Below, piece by piece: positions 25,576 to 32,500 of a DNA stretch of 64,000 nt. Under the pieces are notes generated by a model, which saw only the letters and a program-made list of their open reading frames with translations, was not told the origin of the DNA and ran no database searches. The stretch is taken from assembly GCA_041916675.1 (NCBI GenBank), contig JAYRZB010000003.1:1-64000 (forward strand), read 5' to 3'. Origin of the DNA: JAYRZB01 sp041916675 (lineage in GTDB: Bacteria; Pseudomonadota; Alphaproteobacteria; Rhizobiales; Devosiaceae). Made by a program: the position numbers and the translations under genes. Position 1 is the stretch's first letter. Each line of letters starts with the position of its first letter.

Positions 25576-26171
25576 CGGGACTGCGCAAGCTTCGGTTGAT
25601 CCTATGGGTGCTTGTGGCGATCGCCGCCGGCGGTGCCGCGTTTCTTGCCTTCGGTCCGGGCGTATCGCCTTCGACTGCAGGAGAAGCCATCTACGCACGC
25701 CCCTTCTCTTTGGTGGATCAGGATGGCGTTTCCGTCACCCAGGCTGACTACCTCGGCAAGCCTTCGGCATGGTTCTACGGCTTCACCCATTGCCCAGACG
25801 TGTGCCCCACGGCTTTGGCCGAGATGTCGGCGATCCTCGAGGCGCTCGGACCGGACGCGGACAAGCTGCAGGTCGTATTCGTCTCCGTCGATCCCGAGCG
25901 CGACACGCCCGAGATCATGAAGGACTATGTCGACTACTTCGACCCTCGCATCGTCGGCTTGACCGGTGACCTTGCGCAAGTCGCCACCATGGCCAAGGAC
26001 CGCTACATCTTCTTCGAGAAAGTGCCCATGGAAGGCGGCGACTACCAGATGGAGCACCAGGCATCGATCCAGCTGGTGACGGCGGACGGTCGTTTCTTCG
26101 GCACCCTTGCCGCCGAGGAAGGTTTCGACGTCAGGCTGGCCAAGGTTCGCCGCCTCATCGGCGAGGGATAA
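25572..26171 (+). CDS. SCO1/SenC-family copper protein
   Basis: A 199-residue membrane-anchored thioredoxin-fold protein: one N-terminal transmembrane segment (about 8-28), then the copper-binding CPDVCP motif in GFTHCPDVCPTAL, VSVDPERDTPE, and the distal histidine in MEHQASIQL. SCO proteins load or reduce the CuA site of cytochrome c oxidase. Its pairing with PCu(A)C is the standard copper insertion couple. Confidence 0.93.
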   Translation: MTGLRKLRLILWVLVAIAAGGAAFLAFGPGVSPSTAGEAIYARPFSLVDQDGVSVTQADYLGKPSAWFYGFTHCPDVCPTALAEMSAILEALGPDADKLQVVFVSVDPERDTPEIMKDYVDYFDPRIVGLTGDLAQVATMAKDRYIFFEKVPMEGGDYQMEHQASIQLVTADGRFFGTLAAEEGFDVRLAKVRRLIGEG

Positions 26172-26216
26172 CACCCTTTCCAGCGTCACCTCACGTCACG
26201 ATCGGAAACCTAACGC

Positions 26217-26462
26217 CTAGGGAAGGACCCGATGCACGCCTTCGGGTTCGTCTTCGCCACTGAACCTGACGCCGGCACGCTCCAAGGCCTCTTTCATGGC
26301 CACGACGCTGGTAGGCATCACCCTGTCGCCACCGTTCTCGTAGGCCGCCACGGTCCGGCGACCGATGTCGCTATGCCCCGCAAGCTCCTGCTGGCTCCAG
26401 TCGAGGAGGGCTCGTCCTGCCCGGATCTGGGCGGGAGTTGGATGGTGCTGCTGTTCGCTCAA
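26217..26462 (-). CDS. Small XRE-family DNA-binding protein
   Basis: An 81-residue helix-turn-helix protein: TPAQIRAGRALLDWSQQELAG then IGRRTVAAYENG is a clear XRE/Cro fold, and RPxVRFSGEDE-like sequence (ERAGVRFSGED) ends it, as in many short alphaproteobacterial regulators. It faces away from the five-gene cassette at 26.7-30.5 kb across a 240-bp gap with several candidate operators, so it probably controls that cassette and itself. Confidence 0.85.
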   Translation of the reverse strand: MSEQQHHPTPAQIRAGRALLDWSQQELAGHSDIGRRTVAAYENGGDRVMPTSVVAMKEALERAGVRFSGEDEPEGVHRVLP

Positions 26463-26491
26463 GACGCCGTTCCGAATCGATCTGATGATAA

Positions 26492-26575
26492 CCGAAACTT
26501 AACGCAATCGGCGTTCGTTGCACAAAATGTACATTGCGGCTTGACTTCCGCAGCAGATATCTATAGTGACTAGAG
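26492..26575. promoter_or_regulatory. Compound regulatory region upstream of the FtsH-like cassette
   Basis: Four elements are visible. CCGAAACTTAACGC (26492-26505) matches 12 of 14 bases of CGGAAACCTAACGC at 26203-26216, on the far side of the XRE gene. A perfect palindrome AATGTACATT lies at 26526-26535. TTGACT at 26541-26546 could be a -35. CTATAGTGACTAGAG at 26561-26575 is a MerR-type dyad that matches the ATPase operator in 14 of 15 bases but lacks an adjoining -35. Confidence 0.5.
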
Positions 26576-26701
26576 CATTGGAAGCCGCAGGTGTCCATCG
26601 GTCAGGCACCGCAACAAGACCTTCCCCCGCGTGCATAGCCCGCACGACGTCCTGACTATTCATCGTGTTCGGCCTGTTCGCTGCATGCAGGGAGAGAACC
26701 T

Positions 26702-27220
26702 GTGTCTTTGTTCGTGCGTCCCCAAGACCTTAAACCGAAATCCCGTACGCTGCGCCACCGGGATACCCGGCGGAAACTTTCCTCTATCCTGTTCGACTCG
26801 CTCTCCCGGCTGGACGAAGTGGCCGTGATCGGCTCGGATCCCCTCGTCACCCATTTCGCCGTGTCCTTGGGGTTGGAGGCTGCCTCGTTGGCGACCTGCC
26901 AGGCCATGCTCGACGAGCGGCCGGTGACCCTGGTCGGCGTTCCCTCCCGGCACTGGTTCCGTCCTGACACCATGAAGCTCCTTCTGTCGCTGAAGGGGTC
27001 CATGGAGAAGTGCGGTCGGCCCTGCGTGCTCCTTCCACAACGCGCCATAGCCATGCTTCCCGTCCGGGATGCCACCAGCGAGAATGCCCGGATCTTGATC
27101 GAGTTGATCCGCGATCCGGTGCGGATGGGCGTCGACCTGGCCTGCTACGACAAGCACGTCGGGGATCCCGTTGGATGCCGGGCAATGCAGCTGCTCACCG
27201 GTCACGACTGCCTCTCCTGA
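26702..27220 (+). CDS. Unknown protein 1 of the FtsH-like cassette
   Basis: A 172-residue protein from a GTG start with GGAGAG upstream. I do not recognise it. The first 35 residues are very basic (RPQDLKPKSRTLRHRDTRRK). The rest alternates beta and helix with several cysteines (TCQAM, KCGRPCV, CYDKHVGDPVGC), a pattern compatible with a Rossmann-like or redox-sensitive domain. No signal peptide or membrane segment. High third-position GC shows it is coding. It is the first of five co-directional genes ending in the AAA+ protease. Confidence 0.6.
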   Translation: MSLFVRPQDLKPKSRTLRHRDTRRKLSSILFDSLSRLDEVAVIGSDPLVTHFAVSLGLEAASLATCQAMLDERPVTLVGVPSRHWFRPDTMKLLLSLKGSMEKCGRPCVLLPQRAIAMLPVRDATSENARILIELIRDPVRMGVDLACYDKHVGDPVGCRAMQLLTGHDCLS

Positions 27221-27277
27221 TCCGTCCGCGTCATCGACCTTCTTGATGGTCTCGAGCTTTCGAGCCGGAGGAAACCT

Positions 27278-27508
27278 ATGCCCGCAAACACCACGAATGC
27301 TTCGTCGGAAGCACCGGCCCTGCTGTCGCAACTGATCTATCGCGCCGGCTTCGGCCGCCATGAGCTGGAGATCGTCGAAGGCGAAGACGGCGGGTTCATC
27401 CGCCTTCCTGCCGGAACGGACCCCATGACCTTCAAGGTCCGGGACCTGGGGCACATGCTCAAGTCCTACCGAATGCCCTACGAAATCATGACTGACCCGG
27501 CGACCTAA
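27278..27508 (+). CDS. Unknown small acidic protein 2 of the cassette
   Basis: A 76-residue protein of unknown family, with FGRHELEIVEGEDGGFIRLPAG in the middle suggesting a small beta-rich fold. GGAGG lies just ahead of the ATG. It is 57 bp after gene 1 and 57 bp before gene 3, in the same direction. Its size and acidity would suit an adaptor, inhibitor or substrate tag for the downstream protease, but this is speculation. Confidence 0.55.
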   Translation: MPANTTNASSEAPALLSQLIYRAGFGRHELEIVEGEDGGFIRLPAGTDPMTFKVRDLGHMLKSYRMPYEIMTDPAT

Positions 27509-27565
27509 ACGCCAGCTCGTCTTCCCTCTCGACCTCACCGCTTTCGTTCAACCTGGAGACCTCGC

Positions 27566-28174
27566 ATGCTCGATGCCGATGCTGCACGCCTTCCGTCCGG
27601 CTCCGCCGATGCCGGCCCTACCTCCGGACGCCGCCGTCGTTCCCTCCGCCAGTCCGCGGAGGCCCTGGTCCTGGTCCACCCTTCGGTCAGGCGCCTCACC
27701 GATGATCGGGTGCCTGACGACCTGGCCGATGATCTCATGATCGCCGCGGAAGACTTCACCGCCATCAAGGTCGCCCTTGGCCTGCGCGAGGTCTACCTGG
27801 TCTGCGTCTGCAACTCGGCCTGGCGCGGCCATGGCAGGCATGCCTTCTTGGAACTGAAGGCAATGGCCGCAACCATGGGCCACACGGTCGTGCTGGTGCC
27901 GGAGTCGTTCATCCGCCGTGAGCCCCGGCTGAGCAACGCCATGATGATCGCAAGTGCCGCAGGTGCCGAGATCGGCTTGACCGACCGCATGAAGCTGTTG
28001 GCCCACCTGATCAACAACGGCGGCAGCGCACCTCTACTGGACCTGGCGGTGATGGTCCGCGGGGAGGAGCCGATCTCGGCCATCATGGCCCTGGTGGTCG
28101 AAGGCGGCCTCTATGTCGACCTCGACAAGCCCATCCTTCCCGCCACCGAAGTGCACCTGGTGCAGCCGCTATGA
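27566..28174 (+). CDS. Unknown protein 3 of the cassette
   Basis: A 202-residue protein. Residues 1-40 are Arg/Ser-rich and probably disordered. Residues about 45-200 alternate strands and helices (IKVALGLREVYLVCVCNSAWRGHG, then AATMGHTVVLVPESFIR). The CVCNSAW segment followed by H/E-containing helices resembles a nuclease-like or VRR-like fold only loosely, and I make no assignment. Its stop overlaps the start of gene 4 by four bases. Confidence 0.55.
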   Translation: MLDADAARLPSGSADAGPTSGRRRRSLRQSAEALVLVHPSVRRLTDDRVPDDLADDLMIAAEDFTAIKVALGLREVYLVCVCNSAWRGHGRHAFLELKAMAATMGHTVVLVPESFIRREPRLSNAMMIASAAGAEIGLTDRMKLLAHLINNGGSAPLLDLAVMVRGEEPISAIMALVVEGGLYVDLDKPILPATEVHLVQPL

Positions 28175-28512
28175 GCCGGCGCCACCAGGCAGTGAACTTC
28201 TTCGGCGCCGATCCCCTCGCCACTGCGGATCGACTCGAAGCCTTGGCCGCCGACCTTCGCCAGCTTGCATCCGGTCAGGCTCCGTCTGCCGCGCAATTGG
28301 CGGAGGCGCCCACGCTCAGGGACTGGGGTGTGCTGTCGCGCTCCGGCATCGCCCTGGTCGGCACGGTCCAACGACACCCGAGGATCGCTAATCATCGCCC
28401 CGCGATCACTTCCGAGGTTTTCGCGATCGACGGCGACGAGCGCTGGGCGAGGACGATGAGCCGGTACTACCTGCTCGAGCCGCGGGGCACCGGGGGGAAG
28501 AAGCATGGGTAA
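28171..28512 (+). CDS. Unknown small protein 4 of the cassette
   Basis: A 113-residue protein with a helical N-terminal part (ATADRLEALAADLRQLASG) and a beta-rich C-terminal part (TSEVFAIDGDERWARTMSRYYLL). It belongs to no family I can name with certainty. It overlaps gene 3 by four bases and the AAA+ protease gene by eight, so its translation is tied to both, which supports a working link with the protease. Confidence 0.6.
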   Translation: MSRRHQAVNFFGADPLATADRLEALAADLRQLASGQAPSAAQLAEAPTLRDWGVLSRSGIALVGTVQRHPRIANHRPAITSEVFAIDGDERWARTMSRYYLLEPRGTGGKKHG

Positions 28513-30472
28513 GCTCGACGATTTGGTTTTCCGCGAGGAGCAGCATGAGATGAGGACGATCAAGAACACCAAGGACGAGCGCACGATCCAGGAGCGGCTG
28601 GCCGATCTCGTGGTCGAGCGCACTCTCCCCAAATCCGTGCACAATGCGTTGGCCAAGGGCACGAGCGGGCACCTGGTGGTCGTTGTGCCCTCGACGGAGT
28701 GGCAGGAGCCGATCGGGGAGGCTATTTCGGAGCTGCAAAACAAAGTCCATCCGGTCTACCCCGGCGGTCCCAAGGCGGCGAAGGACGACCGCAAGGCGGT
28801 CAAGTTCCATCTGGAAGCCGGGCACGTGGTCGTAGGGGTGGCGGTCACGCCCTCGTCCCTTCCTCCGTTGCTGCGCACCGTCGCATCCATGACGGTGACC
28901 GTGCCCGCTCCCGACCCCGCCTTGCTGCGGAGCTTCCTGCGGAGCGTCTGCACCGGTCCGGTTCCCCGCGGCCTCGATGCACTCAACGTCGGCGCCCTCG
29001 ACTTCGACGAGATCTGCTCCCTCGTCTCCTTCCAGGCGGAGGCCGCCGGGGTGGTGGAGAAACTGGGGCAGGCCATTGCCAACAAGACCGGCATGACCCG
29101 TGGCGACGAGGTCCTGCCCTCTATGGAGGAGGCTGTAGAGTTCGGTGACGCTCGTCTCTGGGCGCAGGACCTCAAGATCGACCTGGCAGACATCGCCGCA
29201 CAGAGGATCGGCTGGGCCGACGTCGACCGCGGTATTGTCCTCCATGGCCCTCCGGGAACCGGTAAGACCACATATGCCCGTTCGTTGGGACAATATCTCG
29301 GCATCCCTGTTGTCATCGGAAGTATTGCGGACCTGTTCGCTAGTACAACTGGCTACCTTGATACTGTCATTCGCGCACAGCGCGATCTGTTCGAGCGGGC
29401 GAGATCCGCCGCGCCATGCCTTTTGTTCCTTGATGAACTTGATCAAGTCCCAAATCTAGATGCCACGGATAGCAAAAACCGCGACTATTGGGCTCCGGTC
29501 GTCGCTGATTTCTTGATTGCATTGGATGGTGCGGTGGCCGAGAGGGCCGGCGTCATCGTGGTAGGAGCGACAAATCGGCTGCATGCGATTTCGCCTGCCA
29601 TCTTGCGGAACGGGCGTTTGGAAAGGGCAGTTTACTTAGGACCACCAAGCGCGAATGGAGCCTCGCGCATCCTTCGCCATCACTTGGGACCGGCTCTTCC
29701 TGACGCAGATCTCGGTGAGGTTTCTGCCATCTGTGCCAGTCGCTCGATGACCGGCGCAGACATCATGGATCTGGTTCGCAGCGCACGCCGGCGTGCCCGC
29801 CGAGCCGCAAGAGAGATTTCACTCGAGGACCTCAAGTCTATTCTGATCCCGGACCGGGAAAGACCGCCAGATCTGGCTCGACGTATTGCCGTTCACGAGT
29901 CTGGGCATGCTCTTCTCGCGGCGCTGCACATGCCCACGAGCTTGACGATGGTTACGATCGAGCCCGGAGGTGCTGACATCAACAGTGGTGGCCACACCCA
30001 GTTGACCACACCTGATAATCAACTCGAAACGGCTGTTGAGCTTGAGAATCGCGTCGAAATGCTCCTGGCCGGACGGGCTGCCGAGATTCTGATTTTCGGA
30101 TCACCGAGTTCTGGCTCGGGGGGTTCCTCCTCGAGCGATCTCGCGCTAGCGGTCCGGACGTTGGCCGTTGCTTACTTGACTCTTGGACTGTTTCCCGGGG
30201 GTCCACGGTGGCGCTGCGAACCAGGTGAGGTGATGTTTCACCTCATGCGTGATCCCATTGCCTGCCATGCCGTGGAGGCTCGGCTGGCCACCCTGGCAGA
30301 TCGCGCATTGGAAACTCTCGGGGCGAATCGAGCATCTCTCAACATGCTCTCGGATACATTGTTGACCAGGAAAACGGTTCACCGGGAGGAAATTCTGGCC
30401 ATGATCGGCAGCCAACATCAGGTGGAAACACCGTATTCCCCGGCTCAGCAGCATCCCCAAAATGGTCCGTAG
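28505..30472 (+). CDS. Soluble FtsH-like AAA+ zinc metalloprotease
   Basis: A 655-residue protein with a novel N-terminal domain (about 1-190), then an AAA+ module: Walker A GPPGTGKTT (248-256), Walker B LLFLDELDQ, and the second-region-of-homology NRLHAISPAILRNGRLER. A peptidase M41 domain follows with HESGH (464-468), and the third zinc ligand is probably Asp545 in SSSSDLALAV. It differs from true FtsH in having no visible transmembrane segments, so it should act in the cytosol. It closes a cassette of four small unknown genes and an XRE regulator. Codon third positions become AT-richer after about 29270, within the AAA+ domain, which hints at a mosaic origin. Confidence 0.85.
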   Translation: MGKLDDLVFREEQHEMRTIKNTKDERTIQERLADLVVERTLPKSVHNALAKGTSGHLVVVVPSTEWQEPIGEAISELQNKVHPVYPGGPKAAKDDRKAVKFHLEAGHVVVGVAVTPSSLPPLLRTVASMTVTVPAPDPALLRSFLRSVCTGPVPRGLDALNVGALDFDEICSLVSFQAEAAGVVEKLGQAIANKTGMTRGDEVLPSMEEAVEFGDARLWAQDLKIDLADIAAQRIGWADVDRGIVLHGPPGTGKTTYARSLGQYLGIPVVIGSIADLFASTTGYLDTVIRAQRDLFERARSAAPCLLFLDELDQVPNLDATDSKNRDYWAPVVADFLIALDGAVAERAGVIVVGATNRLHAISPAILRNGRLERAVYLGPPSANGASRILRHHLGPALPDADLGEVSAICASRSMTGADIMDLVRSARRRARRAAREISLEDLKSILIPDRERPPDLARRIAVHESGHALLAALHMPTSLTMVTIEPGGADINSGGHTQLTTPDNQLETAVELENRVEMLLAGRAAEILIFGSPSSGSGGSSSSDLALAVRTLAVAYLTLGLFPGGPRWRCEPGEVMFHLMRDPIACHAVEARLATLADRALETLGANRASLNMLSDTLLTRKTVHREEILAMIGSQHQVETPYSPAQQHPQNGP

Positions 30473-30826
30473 CGTGATAATTTTGCAACAAAATAACCTG
30501 TCGACGGTAATGACTGAGGTTCCCGAATCATCATTTTTCACGGTGTCAACATTGGAGCGGCAAATGAGCGCTTTTATCCTCGTCAATGTGCTCGATGCGT
30601 CAACAGGCCCGACTAGGACGGTCGAGTCTCCATTCGACAGTTCAGCACACCGACCTCACTTCTTCTTAACGTAATGGTTTAAGAAACGCGAATAAGGTGG
30701 AGTCTGGACTCGATCATTACTCCCTCTGCCTGGCAGAAAAATGCTCTGGGGGTCTTTTCAAACCCGGGTATTTTCGGTGAAGATGGAGACGGATCGGAAA
30801 GAGCTTAACTCTGACACGATACCAAA

Positions 30827-30860
30827 AAATAAAAACGCCCCGGATTTCTCCAGGGCGTTT
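30827..30860 (-). terminator. Rho-independent terminator, strongest for leftward transcription
   Basis: AAACGCCC (30833-30840) pairs with GGGCGTTT (30853-30860) around a 12-nt loop. The + strand A-run just left of it becomes a long U-run for leftward RNA; the rightward U-run is short. It insulates the protease cassette from the transposon genes. Confidence 0.7.
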
Positions 30861-30921
30861 GAACAATCAACGACGCTCCCCCAAAAGCCTGCAAGCACGG
30901 GGTTCGTCGTCCAAGCACGGT

Positions 30922-31063
30922 AATGGACCTTTCGGCCCATTGCTAACCGGCTTCACAGCCGATCCGCGCATCCGACAGGCCTCGCGGCCCACACAAGCCG
31001 GCGAAAGCCGACTGAGACCAATGGACCCAAGGGCCCATTGCCATGGAAACCGGCTTCGCAGCC
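30922..31063 (+). repeat. Tandem structured units upstream of the Tn7-like operon
   Basis: Two units 98 bp apart share AATGGACC-(4 nt)-GGCCCATTGC, each able to fold with AATGG pairing CCATT, followed by CCGGCTTC-R-CAGCC, itself a CGGCT/AGCCG hairpin (copies at 30947-30960 and 31050-31063). Loop bases differ (tttc against caag) while stems are kept. They may be a leader RNA or protein-binding sites near the transposon end. Confidence 0.5.
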
Positions 31064-31136
31064 GCATCCACGCTTTGGAGTATCTGCTGGACGCAACCAA
31101 ACGTCAAGCTTTCTCCGGGCGTGAAAAGGAGAAATC

Positions 31137-31592
31137 ATGCCCAAGCGCACCTCTGAAGCACTCGCCCCCAGCCAGGCCACCATGCTCCGGAGCAGTTCTC
31201 TCTATCACGACTCGTCCGCCGGAAAGGCCGGCTGCAACTTGCTCGTCGATTGCTGTCGTATCGATGGCATGGCGCACGGTTCACGGCCTTATCTCGTGGC
31301 CGTCATGGACACGACAACCCGCTCGCTCCTCTCTACGGTCATCACGTCGAAAGGACTCATCGCCAAAAACACCATCCGGGCGATCAAGACCGCGATGGAG
31401 TTGAAGGGCGCTGGTGTGGACGAGGTGTCGATCAACTGCGATTTCCTTGATCCAGCGACGCTCTGCGCCGGCCTTCCAGGGGCTGCGGCGATCACCATAG
31501 CACCGCCCTCCGCAAAGCCGGCGATGCGTAGCTGGGCCGAGCGTCTCCTCATTGAGACCGCCAGTCCATCGGTCGCCGCTAAGACGCTCTGA
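31137..31592 (+). CDS. Free-standing DDE/integrase-core-like small protein
   Basis: A 151-residue protein with an excellent ribosome site (AAGGAG, five bases before ATG). LLVDCCRIDGMAHGSRPYLVAVMDTTTR followed by INCDFLDPATL and PPSAKPAMRSWAERLL parallels the three catalytic blocks of rve/DDE transposases. The candidate triad is Asp38, Asp102 and Glu135, with spacing close to D-60-D-35-E. It has none of the DNA-binding domains of a transposase and is far shorter than TnsB (738 residues). It lies 80 bp upstream of tnsA in the same direction. It may be a decayed transposase, an accessory regulator or an active nuclease core; the triad is inferred by eye. Confidence 0.6.
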   Translation: MPKRTSEALAPSQATMLRSSSLYHDSSAGKAGCNLLVDCCRIDGMAHGSRPYLVAVMDTTTRSLLSTVITSKGLIAKNTIRAIKTAMELKGAGVDEVSINCDFLDPATLCAGLPGAAAITIAPPSAKPAMRSWAERLLIETASPSVAAKTL

Positions 31593-31672
31593 TCGCCCTT
31601 TTTCTGTCACCTCGCACCTCGTCAGGATCGGAGCAGCCCCAAGGCTGTACCGTCAATCTGCGGAGTAATTCC

Positions 31673-32500
31673 GTGTACGTGAACAACAGAGACGCTTTCC
31701 AACATTCGGTTCGTCTGCCGCATACCTCCGCCCGCATCGTCATGTCGCCGTCCGGCGGTGCTTTCCGCACCATCGTAGGTCACGGCTCTATTCGCGCTAC
31801 CAGCGTCTTCCCTTCTGTAAAGGCAGGATTCAGCATGCCGTGCGAAGCCCAGCACGAACGCATGCATGTCAGGATTTGCGAGGCCGACCCCCGCATTGTG
31901 GACTATCAGCATCAGCCCCACAGGCTTGAGATCTTCATGAGCAATCGCTCGAAGCCTCTCATTTATTTTCCGGACGCTATCCGTCAACGCGATGACGGCA
32001 CGATCGAGGTCATCGAGACCAAGCAGACGCAGCATCAGTTCAAGCGTTCGTCAGCCTACGCCGACAAGCTCGACTATGCCGAACAGGTATACGCAACGCT
32101 TGGCTGGACCTTTCTCCGTCTGTCCCAGGACAAGGACTTGGAAATCCGGCCGTTGTGGCCCAATGCTCGCATGATCAGCCTCCATAACAAGCGTCGCGTC
32201 ACCAGCGCAGATCGGTTGCGCTTCATGGAAGCCGCAGAGCGCGAAGGTGGCACGCTTGCGTTCGGCAAGGCCATCGAAACCCTAGCAGCCAACGGCCTCT
32301 ATCAACCATGCGACGCGGTCAACCTTTTGCACCGGATGATCGTCGGTCGAGTGGCATTCATCGATGTCACTCGCCGTATTCAAACCGATAGCCCCGTCGC
32401 CTTGATTGCAGGTCCCGGGCCGGCTTCCGTGCTCCGCTCCCTGCCCAAGCTCTTTGGTCCGAGCGTCGATATCGATGTGCTGGAGATGGAGGCCATCTGA
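31673..32500 (+). CDS. tnsA: TnsA-type transposon endonuclease
   Basis: A 275-residue protein from GTG 31673 (GGAG upstream). FPSVKAGFSMPCEAQHERMH and DPRIVDYQHQP, then the restriction-enzyme-like core YFPDAIRQ with ETKQTQ (Asp and E-x-K of the PD-(D/E)XK fold), are the hallmarks of TnsA, which cuts the 5' strands at the transposon ends. The C-terminal part (about 150-275) fits the TnsA C-domain that contacts TnsC. It overlaps tnsB by one base. Confidence 0.87.
   Translation: MYVNNRDAFQHSVRLPHTSARIVMSPSGGAFRTIVGHGSIRATSVFPSVKAGFSMPCEAQHERMHVRICEADPRIVDYQHQPHRLEIFMSNRSKPLIYFPDAIRQRDDGTIEVIETKQTQHQFKRSSAYADKLDYAEQVYATLGWTFLRLSQDKDLEIRPLWPNARMISLHNKRRVTSADRLRFMEAAEREGGTLAFGKAIETLAANGLYQPCDAVNLLHRMIVGRVAFIDVTRRIQTDSPVALIAGPGPASVLRSLPKLFGPSVDIDVLEMEAI

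Larger units (their letters stand above)
30473..31136. other. Noncoding region between protease cassette and Tn7-like genes
   Basis: No gene that I can support in 660 bp. It is more AT-rich at the left and highly structured at the right. It holds a terminator (30827-30860) and two related hairpin units 98 bp apart (30922-30960 and 31020-31063). The left end of the Tn7-like element should be here or farther left, but I do not see copies of the end repeats found on the right side. Confidence 0.5.

Noticed and set aside
26561..26575. Full MerR-controlled promoter before the FtsH-like cassette
   Set aside because: The dyad is good but neither strand has a proper -35 and -10 around it, so only an operator-like site is claimed.
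30462..30674. Small plus-strand frame after the FtsH-like gene
   Set aside because: No ribosome site and no similarity; overlaps the end of the protease gene.
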